Origin: Klebsiella pneumoniae
GTDB lineage: Bacteria; Myxococcota_A; UBA796; SXON01
Assembly: GCA_945862325.1 (NCBI GenBank)
Contig: CAMAXZ010000016.1
Location: 23,911-87,910, forward strand
DNA: 64,000 nucleotides
Direction: 5' to 3'
Position numbers and translations under genes: made by a program
Notes under the pieces: generated by a model
Databases searched by the model: none
Told to the model about the DNA's origin: nothing
Seen by the model: the letters and a program-made list of their open reading frames with translations, nothing else
Shown here: positions 1 to 9,142 of the stretch, piece after piece
Position numbering within the stretch: position 1 is the first letter of the stretch
Layout of the letters: every line of letters starts with the position of its first letter

Positions 1-187
1 GCAGCTCGATGCAGTGCACGCGCCAGCCCCGCGCGACGGCGGCCGCGGCGACGTGCGCGTATCGCCCGACATGTTCGGCCAGGCCCGGGACGATCAGGAG
101 CTCGCGCGAAGGCGCGCCCTCCATGGGGCTCCAGACCCCGACCTTCAGGCGCATCCCGTCTGCGGCGGTCACCCAGCGTGTGTCCAC
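1..187 (-). CDS. Alpha/beta hydrolase (lysophospholipase/monoacylglycerol lipase-like), 5' part only
   Basis: Reading the minus strand from a GTG at 187 gives about 62 residues before the window ends. Residues 34-43 read [10 protein letters not shown], close to the HGxxEHxGRY motif of the monoacylglycerol lipase/PldB branch of serine hydrolases, which carries the oxyanion-hole region. In place of the usual His at the start of that motif there is a Pro. A GGGGAG ribosome-binding site lies 4 nt before the GTG, which fixes the start. The gene is divergent from guaB. The nucleophile Ser and the rest of the triad lie outside the window, so activity cannot be judged; lipid-ester hydrolysis is the family expectation only. 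Confidence 0.72.
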   Translation of the reverse strand, partial: MDTRWVTAADGMRLKVGVWSPMEGAPSRELLIVPGLAEHVGRYAHVAAAAVARGWRVHCIEL

Positions 188-313
188 GGTACTCCCCGCG
201 CTTTGGCCCCCCGAAGCGCGCGGAGCCGTGTTCCTTCGCGTGTACGACGTTCGACGATCCGGTGTCAAGAACGGCGACCTCGATCCCCGGCGCGGGGCCG
301 GTTAGCCGCGCCC

Positions 314-1795
314 ATGCTGCTCGACGACACCCCGCTCGCGCTCACCTTCGACGACGTCCTGCTCGTCCCCGGTCCCAGCTCGATCCTCCCTCGCGACGCC
401 GACGTCCGCGCCCGCGTGGCGCGCGACATCGTGCTCAACGTGCCGCTGCTCGCGGCCGCGATGGACACGGTGAGCGAGGCCGCGATGGGCATCGCGATGG
501 CGCGGCTCGGCGCGATGGCCATCCTGCACAAGAACCTCACGCCCGCCGCGCAGGCCCGTGAGGTCCGCAAGGTCAAGAAGAGCATGACGGGGATCATCCT
601 CGATCCCGTCACGCTCGACCCGCGCGCGAGCTTGCGGGAGGCCCGCGCCGTCATGCGCGAGCACGGCATCAACGGCCTGCCCATCGTGGCCGGTGGTCAC
701 GCCGTCGGCATCCTGACCAACCGCGACCTCCGCTACGAGCGCAACCTCGACCGTCCGGTCTCCGAGGTGATGACCAGCGAAGCGGAGGGGCTCGTGAGCT
801 GCCCGCCCGGCACCGATCTCGAGACCGCGCGCGACCTGATGCAGGAGCACCGCGTCGAGAAGCTGCTCGTCGTCGACGCCGACGGCCGCCTCCGCGGGCT
901 CATCACCTTCAAGGACGTGGAGGCGCACATCCGGCACCCGCAGGCCGTGCGCGACGCGCGCGGGCGCCTGCGGGTCGGCGCGGCCGTCGGGGTCGGCGCC
1001 GATCGCGCGGCGCGCGTGGCGGCGCTCGTCGAGGAGGGGGTCGACGTGATCGTCGTCGACACGGCCCACGGGCACTCCGAGGGCGTCATCCGCGCGGTGC
1101 GCGCCACCCGCGACGAGTACCCGGACCTCGCCATCGTCGCCGGCAACATCGCTACGCCGGAGGCAGCGGAGGCGCTGATCGCGGCCGGGGCGGACGCGGT
1201 GAAAGTCGGCATCGGACCCGGATCAATCTGCACCACCCGCGTGGTCGCGGGCGTTGGGGTGCCGCAGCTGACCGCCGTGTCCGGCGTCGCGAAGGTCACC
1301 ACCCGCGCGGGCGTGCCGCTCATCGCCGACGGCGGGATCAAGTACTCGGGCGATATGGCGAAGGCGTTCGGGGCCGGCGCCGACATCATCATGGTCGGTT
1401 CGCTCCTCGCCGGCACGGACGAGGCCCCGGGCGAGATCGTGCTGTACCAGGGGCGGAGCTACAAGAGCTACCGCGGCATGGGCTCCGTCGAGGCCATGCG
1501 CGCGGGCAGCTCCGACCGGTACTTCCAGGATGACGCCGGCGATCCCGAGAGCGAGACGCGGAAGCTCGTGCCCGAGGGCATCGTCGGCCGCGTCCCGTAC
1601 AAGGGCCCGGTGTCCGACACGGTGTACCAGCTCGTCGGCGGAGTGAAGGCCGCGATGGGCTACACCGGCTGCGGCACCATCGAAGAGATGAAGGCGAACG
1701 CGCGCTTCGTGCGCATGACGGCGTCGGGCCTGCGCGAGAGCCACGTGCACGACGTCATCATCACGCGCGAGAGCCCGAACTACCGCATCGAGTAG
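314..1795 (+). CDS. guaB: IMP dehydrogenase
   Basis: Catalyses NAD-dependent oxidation of IMP to XMP, the committed step of GMP synthesis, in the cytoplasm. The 493-residue length is typical. The N-terminal TIM-barrel half begins [10 protein letters not shown], two CBS domains follow at about residues 95-210, and the catalytic loop GPGSICTT carries the active-site Cys near residue 306, matching E. coli Cys305. The C-terminal half has the phosphate-binding [10 protein letters not shown] segment and the mobile flap with SYRGMGS. The frame stays open upstream to position 14, but homology starts at the ATG at 314, so the upstream part is not translated. No clear ribosome-binding site precedes that ATG. 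The 3' end overlaps the convergent vWA lipoprotein gene by 35 nt. guaA is not adjacent. Confidence 0.97.
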   Translation: MLLDDTPLALTFDDVLLVPGPSSILPRDADVRARVARDIVLNVPLLAAAMDTVSEAAMGIAMARLGAMAILHKNLTPAAQAREVRKVKKSMTGIILDPVTLDPRASLREARAVMREHGINGLPIVAGGHAVGILTNRDLRYERNLDRPVSEVMTSEAEGLVSCPPGTDLETARDLMQEHRVEKLLVVDADGRLRGLITFKDVEAHIRHPQAVRDARGRLRVGAAVGVGADRAARVAALVEEGVDVIVVDTAHGHSEGVIRAVRATRDEYPDLAIVAGNIATPEAAEALIAAGADAVKVGIGPGSICTTRVVAGVGVPQLTAVSGVAKVTTRAGVPLIADGGIKYSGDMAKAFGAGADIIMVGSLLAGTDEAPGEIVLYQGRSYKSYRGMGSVEAMRAGSSDRYFQDDAGDPESETRKLVPEGIVGRVPYKGPVSDTVYQLVGGVKAAMGYTGCGTIEEMKANARFVRMTASGLRESHVHDVIITRESPNYRIE

Positions 1796-3287
1796 CCGCC
1801 GCTCGTCGCACCCGGAGCAGGCGCTCGTCGAGGACCACCCCGCCGTCGCCGAACAGGCGGAACACGACCTCTGCGGGCGCGCTCACGTCCGCGACGCTCA
1901 CGTCGAGGGTCAGTCGCTCGCCGACGCGTACATCGCGCCACTCCGTGGGATCGACCCTGCGGATGACGCCGTCCGGGTCTTCCCACGTGACGTACACCCG
2001 CTCCCAACGGCGCGCGGCGAGCAGCCCTTCGACGCTGCGGACGACCCGCTCCTGAAAGTCGGTCCCGGAGCTGGTCCACACGGTGACCGCCGGCTCGACG
2101 GCGCCGTCGCCGTCGAGATCGGCGTAGCTGCCCGTCGCCTCGGCCAACGCGCGCATCTGCAGGACCGCGCGGCTCTCCTCGCTCATGTTCACGGCCACCC
2201 CGATCAGGCGCCCGCCGGCCGCGTTCACCGCGTCCACGACGTGCCCGGCGCCAGCGTCCTCCGGACACCCGCCCGGCGTGCTGTACCGCGCGTCGTCCGC
2301 GTCGCGGAGCTCGTAGTTCGTGGCGTACAGCACCACCGGCATGCTCCCGGGCAGGAACCCGAAGCCGCCGCGCACGTCGGGGTCCCGGTGCAGCGGGGCC
2401 GCGCCGCCGCCGAAGGGGTCCGCGGCGGACGTGTGGGCGGGCGCGACGTCCCAACCCTCGTCGTACGTCCCGTCGCAATCGAGGTCGTACCCAGGTCCTT
2501 CCACGGCCTGACGAAGCGCCTCCATCGTGGACTCCGGCGCGTCCTGCCCCTCGTGGATCGCGACCGCGGCGAGCGCGTCGTGCACGGCCGTCAGGTCGGT
2601 CGTCTGGGGCACGTGGAGCCGGAACCGCACGTCGACCCCCGAGGACCCCCACGGCGAACGGCCGTAGTCCTCGAAGGTGCCGAGGCCCCACGTGAGGTCC
2701 GCCCCTGACGCGTCGAGGCGGCGCGCGATCTCGGTCAGCTCCTCCCCGACCGCCGACACGAGGGTGTTCATCGATTGCGTGGTGTCGAGGAGGAACGCCA
2801 CGTCCACGCCTCCGGACAGCTCGAACACGACCGCGCCGGTGGCCCCGTCCGGGCCAGTCTCGATCACGTCGACGGAGTCCCCGCCCGGAGCGCGGAAGTC
2901 GTCGAAGCCGTCGACGTGGCGGTCGTCCCCGACGCCTGCCAGGACGACGCGCTCGCCGCCCACCTCCTTGGCGTAGACGGACACGACGCCGTCCGACGCC
3001 GCGTGAACGGGCGTGTACACGACGGTGACCGTGCGGGCCTCGCCGGGTGCCAGGACGCCCGACGGCGAGTCCATGAGCGTGAACGCGCCGCTCGTCACCG
3101 ACGCGCCGTCGACGCGCACGTCCACCGTGGAGATGTTGCGCACCTCGAAGGTCCTGGCCGCGCTGACCCCGATCGGCAGGGTGCCGAAGTCGAGGAATGA
3201 AGGTACGACGACGATATCTCCTGGTGTTTGCACGATTTCGTTCTCGACGGCGCAGCCGACGAACAAGAGTCCGAACCCGATCCCCAT
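1761..3287 (-). CDS. Lipoprotein with an N-terminal Ig-like domain and a von Willebrand A domain
   Basis: A 508-residue predicted lipoprotein. A short hydrophobic leader ends in the lipobox LFVGC (Cys12). Residues 25-120 form an ASH/choice-of-anchor-D-like beta-sandwich ([10 protein letters not shown], then [15 protein letters not shown]), a fold common in myxobacterial surface proteins. A vWA domain begins near residue 160 with the MIDAS-like DTTQSMN at 168-174, where Thr replaces the first Ser of the DxSxS consensus. Two acidic Asp/Gly segments (DLDCDG and DLDGDG) inside the vWA region may bind calcium. The probable role is adhesion or binding at the outer membrane. M. xanthus gliding uses a vWA lipoprotein adhesin (CglB), and this gene lies about 7 kb from the glt-like locus, but identity with CglB is not shown. 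The product is otherwise unrecognised. Confidence 0.8.
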   Translation of the reverse strand: MGIGFGLLFVGCAVENEIVQTPGDIVVVPSFLDFGTLPIGVSAARTFEVRNISTVDVRVDGASVTSGAFTLMDSPSGVLAPGEARTVTVVYTPVHAASDGVVSVYAKEVGGERVVLAGVGDDRHVDGFDDFRAPGGDSVDVIETGPDGATGAVVFELSGGVDVAFLLDTTQSMNTLVSAVGEELTEIARRLDASGADLTWGLGTFEDYGRSPWGSSGVDVRFRLHVPQTTDLTAVHDALAAVAIHEGQDAPESTMEALRQAVEGPGYDLDCDGTYDEGWDVAPAHTSAADPFGGGAAPLHRDPDVRGGFGFLPGSMPVVLYATNYELRDADDARYSTPGGCPEDAGAGHVVDAVNAAGGRLIGVAVNMSEESRAVLQMRALAEATGSYADLDGDGAVEPAVTVWTSSGTDFQERVVRSVEGLLAARRWERVYVTWEDPDGVIRRVDPTEWRDVRVGERLTLDVSVADVSAPAEVVFRLFGDGGVVLDERLLRVRRAAATRCGSSGSRA

Positions 3288-3367
3288 GCACCCCCCCGGG
3301 CGTTCCCTTGCTAGGTAGCCACGGCGCGCGCGGGCGCGTCGGGCTACGATTCGGGGTCGGAGGCGGA

Positions 3368-4063
3368 ATGAACAAGGTCTTCCCGTCGGCGGCCGCCGCG
3401 GTGGCCGACATCCCGGACGGCGCCACGCTCATGGCGGGCGGCTTCGGGCTCTGCGGCATCCCAGAGCACCTGATCGCGGCGCTGCGCGCACAGGGTACCC
3501 GCGACCTTTCGGTCGTCAGCAACAACTGTGGGGTCGACGACTTCGGCCTCGGCATCCTGCTCCAGAACCGGCAGATCCGAAAGATGACGTCCAGCTACGT
3601 CGGCGAAAACAAAGAGTTCGAACGTCAGTTCCTCTCCGGTGAGCTCGAAGTGGAGCTGTGTCCGCAGGGCACGCTCGCGGAGCGGATCCGAGCGGGTGGC
3701 GCGGGCATCCCGGCGTTCTTCACGCCGACCGGCGTGGGGACGCCGGTGGCGGAGGGCAAGGAGGTCCGTGAGTTCGACGGACGCCGGTACGTGATGGAGC
3801 GGGCGCTGTTCGCCGACTTCGCCATCATCAAGGCGCACACGGCCGATCGCGCGGGGAACCTCGTGTTCCGCAAGACGGCCCGCAACTTCAACGAGATGAT
3901 GGCGACCGCCGCGCGCTGCACGATCGTCGAGGTTGAGCACCTGGTGGACGCGGGGGCGATCGACCCGGACGCCGTGCACGTGCCCGGCATCTTCGTGCAC
4001 CGCATCGTCGTCGGCGACACCTTCGAGAAGCGCATCGAGCGCCGCACCCTCCGGGAGGCCTGA
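3368..4063 (+). CDS. scoA: 3-oxoacid CoA-transferase subunit A
   Basis: The alpha subunit of succinyl-CoA:3-ketoacid CoA-transferase, which moves CoA between succinyl-CoA and acetoacetate for ketone-body or short-chain acid use. The 231-residue protein has the family features [17 protein letters not shown] near the N-terminus and [15 protein letters not shown] in the middle. The ATG at 3368 is preceded by GGAGGCGGA, a strong ribosome-binding site, which rules out the longer open frame upstream. It is followed after only 3 nt by the B subunit gene, the usual arrangement. The promoter probably lies in the 80-bp gap shared with the divergent vWA lipoprotein gene. Confidence 0.93.
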   Translation: MNKVFPSAAAAVADIPDGATLMAGGFGLCGIPEHLIAALRAQGTRDLSVVSNNCGVDDFGLGILLQNRQIRKMTSSYVGENKEFERQFLSGELEVELCPQGTLAERIRAGGAGIPAFFTPTGVGTPVAEGKEVREFDGRRYVMERALFADFAIIKAHTADRAGNLVFRKTARNFNEMMATAARCTIVEVEHLVDAGAIDPDAVHVPGIFVHRIVVGDTFEKRIERRTLREA

Positions 4064-4066
4064 ACC

Positions 4067-4723
4067 ATGCCGCTCACCCGCGACGGAATCGTCAAGCGCG
4101 CCGCCCGCGAGCTCCGCGACGGCTACCACGTGAACCTCGGCATCGGCATCCCGACGCTCGTGGCCAACTTCATCCCCGAGGGGATGGACATCGTGCTTCA
4201 CAGCGAGAACGGCCTGCTCGGCATGGGTCCGTTCCCGACCGCGGCGGAGCTCGACCCGGACCTGATCAACGCCGGCAAGCAGACGGTGACCGCCCTCCCG
4301 GGCGCCTCGTACTTCTCCAGCGCGGCGTCGTTCGCGATGATCCGCGGGGGCCACATCGACCTGACCATCCTCGGCGCGATGCAGGTCAGCGCGGACGGGG
4401 ACCTCGCGAACTGGATGATCCCCGGCAAGATGGTCAAGGGCATGGGCGGCGCTATGGACCTCGTGAGCGGCGCAAAGCGCGTGGTCGTCACGATGGAGCA
4501 CGTCGCCAAGGGCAACGAGGCGAAGCTCCTCCCGGCGTGCACCCTTCCGCTCACCGGGCAGCGCTGCGTGGACCTCCTGATCACCGACTACGGGGTGTTC
4601 ACCTTCGCGGGCGGCCTCACCCTCCGGGAGATCGCCGAGGACCTCACCGTCGACCAGGTGCGGGCGGCGACCGGCGCGCCCTTCGCGGTGGCGCCCGACC
4701 TCGTGCGTCTGCCGCTCGATTGA
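4067..4723 (+). CDS. scoB: 3-oxoacid CoA-transferase subunit B
   Basis: The beta subunit of the same CoA-transferase. At 218 residues it is of normal size. The catalytic motif [10 protein letters not shown] is present with Glu47 as the expected nucleophile that forms the glutamyl-CoA thioester intermediate. The core [15 protein letters not shown] and the C-terminal DYGVFTF stretch are also typical. It follows scoA with a 3-nt gap, so the two subunits should be made together. The next gene starts 24 nt downstream with its own AAGGGAG ribosome-binding site, so read-through into the lipid-transport genes is possible. Confidence 0.93.
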   Translation: MPLTRDGIVKRAARELRDGYHVNLGIGIPTLVANFIPEGMDIVLHSENGLLGMGPFPTAAELDPDLINAGKQTVTALPGASYFSSAASFAMIRGGHIDLTILGAMQVSADGDLANWMIPGKMVKGMGGAMDLVSGAKRVVVTMEHVAKGNEAKLLPACTLPLTGQRCVDLLITDYGVFTFAGGLTLREIAEDLTVDQVRAATGAPFAVAPDLVRLPLD

Positions 4724-4747
4724 CCCCCAAGGTCCGAAGGGAGTAAT

Positions 4748-5554
4748 GTGCGCGCCGTGGTGATGCCCGGCGCGCGCCGTGGGGGGCTGTCCGTAGCGTT
4801 CGCGACCATCGGGGCCGCCGTTCGTGCGGCGAGCGAGGTGCTGCGCGCGGGGGTGCTGCTGTATGGAGGGGCGTACGGCGCGGGGGCGATCACCGTGTCG
4901 AACCGCGTCGTGTCCGCCCAGGTGTACTTCACGGGCGTGGAGGCGCTCCCGGTCGTGCTCGGCATCGGCGTGCTCGTGGCGGCGGCGCTCATGGGGGTCG
5001 GGTTCCGCTCGCTCCAGGGTCTCGGGGCCGAGGAGGCCTTCGGGCAGCTGGTGCGGCTCGCGGTCTTGCTGGAGATCGGTCCGCTGCTCACCGCCCTCGT
5101 GGTGGCGGCGCGCTCGGGGACCGCGATCGCGACCGAAGTGGCGACGATGAAGATTCGCCACGAGATCGCGGCCTTGGAGGCTCACGGGGTCAACTCGCTC
5201 GCCTACCTCGTCGTGCCGCGCATCCTCGGCGTGTGCGCGGCGAACGTCGTGCTCACCGTCCTGTTCTGCGCGGCGGTGTACCTTGCGTGCGCGATGATCG
5301 CGCCCGCCCTCTCCGTGCCGTCCGTCGTGGCCGCCCGGCTCCTGGTGGAGCCGTTGCAAGCGCTCGACGTTCCTCGATTTCTGCTAAAGGCTGCGGCGTT
5401 CGGCGCGGCGCTCCCCGCGCTCACCCTGGCGCGCGCGTTCGCGGTCACCGGCGATGCCAACGCGATCCCGCGCGCGGGGTCCCAAGGCGTGGTCGACGCG
5501 CTCATCGCCATCTTCACGATCGACGCCGCCTTCGCGTGGTTCCTGCATGGCTGA
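4748..5554 (+). CDS. mlaE: MlaE-family ABC permease (phospholipid/lipid transport)
   Basis: An inner-membrane permease of the MlaE/TTG2B family, which pairs with an MCE protein and an ATPase to move phospholipids between inner and outer membrane. The 268 residues contain five or six hydrophobic segments and the family core at 109-124 (EIGPLLTALVVAARSG), followed by a Glu/Met/Lys-rich loop (ATEVATMKI) that contacts the ATPase. The start is a GTG at 4748 with AAGGGAG 4 nt upstream. Its stop overlaps the start of the next gene by 8 nt, and an MCE protein gene follows that, so the three form a transporter operon. No mlaC or mlaA homologue is visible nearby. Confidence 0.9.
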   Translation: MRAVVMPGARRGGLSVAFATIGAAVRAASEVLRAGVLLYGGAYGAGAITVSNRVVSAQVYFTGVEALPVVLGIGVLVAAALMGVGFRSLQGLGAEEAFGQLVRLAVLLEIGPLLTALVVAARSGTAIATEVATMKIRHEIAALEAHGVNSLAYLVVPRILGVCAANVVLTVLFCAAVYLACAMIAPALSVPSVVAARLLVEPLQALDVPRFLLKAAAFGAALPALTLARAFAVTGDANAIPRAGSQGVVDALIAIFTIDAAFAWFLHG

Positions 5555-6143
5555 CGTCGCCATGACGCTGGACGGCGTGCGGGTGTGGGCCGAGGCGCCG
5601 CGCGTCGACCTCCTCGTGCGGGCGGGTGAGCTCGTCGGGCTCCACGGGCCCCCCGGCGCCGGGAAGGGGGTGTTGCTGCGCGTCGCCGCGGGGATGCGTG
5701 CGCCGTGGGAAGGAAGGGTGATCCTTGCTCCTGGACGGCAGGCCTTCGTGTTTCAGGACGGCGGGCTCATGAGCAACGTCGACGTCTTGGAGAACCTCAT
5801 CCTCCCGCTCGTCTACGCCGGGGGCTCGCTCGAAGCGGCCGGCCTGCGCGCGCACGCGGCCCTGGCGCGCTTCCGCCTCGGCGGCGTCGCGACGGTGCGT
5901 CCGGGGCGACTCGACGCCGCCCTCCAGCGCCTCGTGCAGTTCGCGCGGGCGGAGGCGATCGCGCCGTCGCGCCTCTACCTGGACGAGGCCTTGCGGCCCC
6001 TCACCGACGAGGCCGCCGCGTTGGTCGCGGAGTGGCTCGCGGAGCGTCGCGCCGCCGGGATGGCCGTGCTCGGGTCGGCCGCCGACGCGCGGCACCTCGT
6101 CGCGCTGGGCGCGCGCGTCGTGTCGTATGGGGGGGCGGCATGA
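5547..6143 (+). CDS. Degenerate Mla-type ABC ATPase subunit
   Basis: By position this is the ATPase partner (MlaF slot) between an MlaE permease and an MCE protein. At 198 residues it is about 50-70 shorter than typical MlaF proteins. The Walker A reads GPPGAGKG (34-41), so the Mg-binding Ser/Thr after Lys40 is a Gly. The Q-loop Gln70 is kept (FVFQDGGL). The ABC signature LSGGQ is replaced by a stretch reading RLDAALQR at about 121-128. Walker B LYLDE (143-147) is kept, but the switch His region reads LGSAAD with no His. The fold is therefore ABC-like, but several catalytic positions are lost. It may be a pseudo-ATPase or structural subunit, or it may work with an ATPase encoded elsewhere. 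The ATG at 5547 overlaps the permease stop. Confidence 0.75.
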   Translation: MADVAMTLDGVRVWAEAPRVDLLVRAGELVGLHGPPGAGKGVLLRVAAGMRAPWEGRVILAPGRQAFVFQDGGLMSNVDVLENLILPLVYAGGSLEAAGLRAHAALARFRLGGVATVRPGRLDAALQRLVQFARAEAIAPSRLYLDEALRPLTDEAAALVAEWLAERRAAGMAVLGSAADARHLVALGARVVSYGGAA

Positions 6144-7063
6144 GCCAAAGAGACGTGTGGACCGGGATGTTCACGGTCGGCGGCGCGTGCGTCGCGCTCG
6201 CGGTATGGGCGGCCCTCGCCTTGTCCGAGCGGCGGGGCGAGACGACCACCTACGTGTTGGAGGCGAGCGAGCTGGCCGGCGTCACCGTCGGTACGACGGT
6301 CGAGATGCGTGGGTACGACCTCGGGAGGGTCGACGCCGTGCGGGTCATCGTCGAGCCGACGCTCCGCTTCGAGCTCGATCTCGGCCTGCGGCCGGAGGTG
6401 CCGATCCCGGTCGGCACTCGGGCGATCCTGGCGACCCGCACCCTGGCCGGGGGGGCGCTGGTGGTGCTCGACCCGCCGGATGCGCCCACGACGTCGCTGG
6501 CCCCCGGAGCGCGCATGCCCGCGGTGGCGCAGGCCGACGTCACCCGGCTTCTGGAGACCGCGGGCGCGATCCTGGAGGATCTCGCCGTCGTGTCGGCGGA
6601 GGTGCGCCGCGCGGTCGCCGACCGTGAGCAAGGGGACGACCTCCGCGCTTCGTTGGACCGATTCAACCGTGACCTCGAAGAGGCCAACGCCGTGCTCTCC
6701 GCCGCCACCGACCTCGTCGGGAACGTGGACGCCCTCGTCGCCAGGGTCGGACCGCGCGTGGAGCGGGGCCTGTCCGCGGCGGACCGAGCGCTCGCGCACA
6801 CCGAGGGGGCGGCCGCCCAGATGGAGCGCCTCCTGGCGCCCGACGGGCCCACGATGGCGGTCCTCAGCGACATGTCCCGACGGCTCGACGAGCTCGAGCA
6901 GCTCGCCGCGCTGTTGGAGGCCTACGATCCCGCGCGAAACGCCGGGCTGGCGGACACGCTCGAGAACGTGCGCGCGGCGTCGACCAGCCTCGAGCGGCTG
7001 ATGCGCGCCATGGAACGCCGACCGCTCCGCACGCTCGTCAAGGGGGTTCCACCCGAGCCGTGA
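6140..7063 (+). CDS. MCE (MlaD-type) lipid-transport protein
   Basis: A 307-residue protein with one N-terminal membrane anchor (about 8-28), an MCE/MlaD domain at about 36-118 (TVGTTVEMRGYDLGRVDAVR is diagnostic) and a long alpha-helical C-terminal region of about 170 residues that may form a bundle or tunnel across the periplasm. It should be the periplasmic lipid-binding ring of the transporter encoded by the two upstream genes. The ATG overlaps the stop of the ATPase-like gene (ATGA at 6140). The 3' end overlaps the convergent small membrane protein gene by 26 nt. E. coli MlaD is far shorter (183 residues); longer helical forms resemble PqiB/Mce1-type proteins. Confidence 0.88.
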   Translation: MSQRDVWTGMFTVGGACVALAVWAALALSERRGETTTYVLEASELAGVTVGTTVEMRGYDLGRVDAVRVIVEPTLRFELDLGLRPEVPIPVGTRAILATRTLAGGALVVLDPPDAPTTSLAPGARMPAVAQADVTRLLETAGAILEDLAVVSAEVRRAVADREQGDDLRASLDRFNRDLEEANAVLSAATDLVGNVDALVARVGPRVERGLSAADRALAHTEGAAAQMERLLAPDGPTMAVLSDMSRRLDELEQLAALLEAYDPARNAGLADTLENVRAASTSLERLMRAMERRPLRTLVKGVPPEP

Positions 7064-7379
7064 CCGGCGTCGGCCCCGTCGCCCGTCGACGGCGCAGCGC
7101 GGCCCACGCCCCGACGCCCACCGCTGTTCCTGCGCCGGCGACCGCCGCCGCGACGCCGAGCGGCGAGGGCCCTGCGTCGGCCACCGGGACGAGCGGCTGG
7201 TTGCGGACACACAGGAGCGCGTCGGAGACCCGTCGGCAGGTCCCGCGGTAGCGCACGTCATGCGCGTCCCACGAGCACGTGTCCCCGAGCGACGCATCGG
7301 CGCACGCGGACCAGGGCAGCTCAGAGGCGTGCCCGCCGTGCGCGAGGGCCGCCGCGACGAGGAGCAGCGCCGCGGTCAC
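7038..7379 (-). CDS. Small secreted protein with Cys-containing domain and C-terminal membrane anchor
   Basis: A 113-residue protein starting at a GTG whose GTGA overlaps the stop of the YHYH lipoprotein gene, so the two are translationally coupled. It has a signal peptide (ends near ALAHGG), a short extracytoplasmic domain with four Cys (WSACADASLGDTCSW and then RYRGTCRR, LLCVRNQP) able to form two disulfides, and a C-terminal Gly/Ala-rich helix followed by RRRR and a 15-residue tail. The layout resembles C-terminal sorting tails but lacks the Cys of MYXO-CTERM. The function is unknown. Coupling with the YHYH protein suggests that the two act together at the cell surface. Confidence 0.75.
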   Translation of the reverse strand: MTAALLLVAAALAHGGHASELPWSACADASLGDTCSWDAHDVRYRGTCRRVSDALLCVRNQPLVPVADAGPSPLGVAAAVAGAGTAVGVGAWAALRRRRATGPTPVTARVEPP

Positions 7380-8293
7380 CCGGTCACCCGTTCCCCTTGT
7401 TCGCCGTGGAAGCAACCGATGAAGCTGTTCTCTCCCGCACCCGCGACATGGTAGTGGTACCCGCGGGTGTCGTCGGAGTGCCCCCGGCACTCGTCGAGGT
7501 CGGTCTCTTCGGCGCCTGTGGTGTCGAGCATGCCGTACATGCCGTAGCCGTCCATCGCGTAGCCGATGCGGGGGGCGTGCCCGTCGTCCTGCGCGATCTC
7601 CGTCTGGCAGCCGTTGGCGGCATGGTAGTGGTACCCCGCCGCGAGGTTGACGTGCCCGCCGCAGTCGTCGAACGCCGCGATCGTGTAGTTCTCGAGGATC
7701 GCCTCGACGGGCGCGGGCGGGTCGAAGTCCACGCCGTTGAGCGAGAGCCCCACGACGCCCATGCGGTCGATCTCGTCGGCGGTGGTGAGCGCGAACGGCG
7801 TGACCGGGATGAGGTAGGTCGTCACGGTGTCGTCGAGGTAGGCGATGTCGCACTCGACGCAGTAGTTCTGGTAGTCCGGGTCGACGTCGGGGCGCGCCGC
7901 GGCTTCGCAGGCCTCCTGCGAGTCCGTGACGTTCACGTCGCCGGTGGCCTCGTCGTAGAGCTGCCAATTGTCGTCGTCGTAGAAGGTGGCGAGCTCCTCG
8001 ATGAACGCGCCGTCCACGTCCCACACCTCGCCGTCTTCCACCCAGATACCGGCGACGTCGGCACCGTCGTCGATCGATCGAGGGCAGAACGGGCCGATGT
8101 CGTGCTCGGTGGGGAGCGCGTACACCTCGATCCGGTAGCACGTGGTGGTCGTGCCCCCCGACAGGGTGCACGACTCGGTCGTGATCTCCGACACCAGACC
8201 GTCGGCGAGGAAGTCCGACGTCTCCACGTCGGCGGCGTCTTCGTCTTCCTTCGACACGGAACAGGCGACGAGGGCGAGCACGGCGAGCAGCAT
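7376..8293 (-). CDS. YHYH-domain lipoprotein
   Basis: A 305-residue lipoprotein. The signal MLLAVLALVACS gives lipobox VAC, and the mature part begins with an acidic linker. The C-terminal half carries the YHYH domain (Pfam YHYH family): two GYHYH motifs in AAGYHYHAANGC and RGYHYHVAG, plus the family core RIGYAMDGYGMYG. Several Cys (SCTLSG, FCP, CVECD, GCFHG) suggest disulfides. The family has no firm biochemical role; the paired His clusters suggest metal binding, which is inference. The ATG at 8293 has AGAGGTAT upstream and gives the clean signal peptide, so it is preferred over the ATG at 8314. It lies 54 nt downstream of rplC and overlaps the small membrane protein gene that follows. Confidence 0.85.
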   Translation of the reverse strand: MLLAVLALVACSVSKEDEDAADVETSDFLADGLVSEITTESCTLSGGTTTTCYRIEVYALPTEHDIGPFCPRSIDDGADVAGIWVEDGEVWDVDGAFIEELATFYDDDNWQLYDEATGDVNVTDSQEACEAAARPDVDPDYQNYCVECDIAYLDDTVTTYLIPVTPFALTTADEIDRMGVVGLSLNGVDFDPPAPVEAILENYTIAAFDDCGGHVNLAAGYHYHAANGCQTEIAQDDGHAPRIGYAMDGYGMYGMLDTTGAEETDLDECRGHSDDTRGYHYHVAGAGENSFIGCFHGEQGERVTG

Positions 8294-8347
8294 TTGATAC
8301 CTCTGTGGGCTCAACGCGCGCGCCGTGCAAACCTGGAGGCGAAGCCG

Positions 8348-9052
8348 CTACTTCTTGTTGCTGGCCTTGCCGGAGCCGGACGGCCCCTTGACCTTCTGCT
8401 TCTTCACGCACTTGCGGACGATGACGTAGCCATTGTCGGGGCCGGGGACGCCGCCGTGCACGAACACCAGGTTGCGCTCCGCGTCGACGCGGACGACCTT
8501 GAGGTTCTGGATGGTGGTGCGCTCCGCGCCCATGTGACCGGGCATCTTCACGCCCTTGAGGGTCATGCCGGGGGTGAGGCGCGTGCCGATCGAACCGCCG
8601 TGACGGTAGTACTCGTGCACACCGTGGGAGCGACCGAAGCCGGAGAAGTTGTAGCGCTTGAAGACGCCGGCGAAGCCGCGGCCCTTCGAGGTGCCCGTGA
8701 CGTCGACCTTGTCGCCCACGTTGAACAGGCCGGCGACCCGGAGCTCCGCGCCGGGGGCATGGGCGGCGACGACGTCCGCCTCGACCCGCAGCTCGCGCAC
8801 GAGCTTGAAGGTGGACGGGGACTTCGCGGCCTCGGCGTGTCCGAGCTCCGCCTTGGACGAGCGCGACGCCTTCTTGGGCGCGAACCCGAGCTGGAGCGCG
8901 TTGTACTTGTCGGACTTGTCGACCGTCTTGACCTGGAGGACGGTGTTCGGACCCGCCTCGATGACGGTGACGCCGGTGGCGTTGCCGTTCGCGTCGAACA
9001 GTTGCGTCATGCCCAGCTTGCGGCCGAGCAGGCCCATCTTGGAGTTTGCCAT
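8348..9052 (-). CDS. rplC: 50S ribosomal protein L3
   Basis: Binds 23S rRNA near the peptidyl-transferase centre. The 234-residue protein starts MGLLGRKLGMTQLFD and contains the L3 signature with KGRGFAGVFKRYNF and the glutamine-loop region RHGGSIGTRLTPG. A Lys-rich tail (VKKQKVKG) extends the C-terminus. The ATG has GCGAGGG 5 nt upstream. In most bacteria rplC is the second gene of the S10 operon; here rpsJ, rplD and rplW are absent. The neighbours are a lipoprotein gene upstream and the YHYH gene downstream on the same strand. A TTGACG/TAAATG promoter candidate lies about 95-120 nt upstream of the ATG. Confidence 0.96.
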   Translation of the reverse strand: MANSKMGLLGRKLGMTQLFDANGNATGVTVIEAGPNTVLQVKTVDKSDKYNALQLGFAPKKASRSSKAELGHAEAAKSPSTFKLVRELRVEADVVAAHAPGAELRVAGLFNVGDKVDVTGTSKGRGFAGVFKRYNFSGFGRSHGVHEYYRHGGSIGTRLTPGMTLKGVKMPGHMGAERTTIQNLKVVRVDAERNLVFVHGGVPGPDNGYVIVRKCVKKQKVKGPSGSGKASNKK

Positions 9053-9142
9053 GTAGCCCTCGCATCGGACGGACCGGCGCCTGCCGGGACGTCATACGGG
9101 TGAATGCCCCGCGCCCGCTCCTGTAGCGGTGGAAGCCGGCGG

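Noticed and set aside
14..313. N-terminal extension of IMP dehydrogenase
   Set aside because: Homology begins exactly at the ATG at 314, and the upstream part overlaps the better-supported hydrolase gene on the other strand.
7038..7100. MYXO-CTERM/myxosortase sorting tail on the small membrane protein
   Set aside because: The hydrophobic helix and RRRR are present, but the required Cys before the helix is absent and a 15-residue tail follows.
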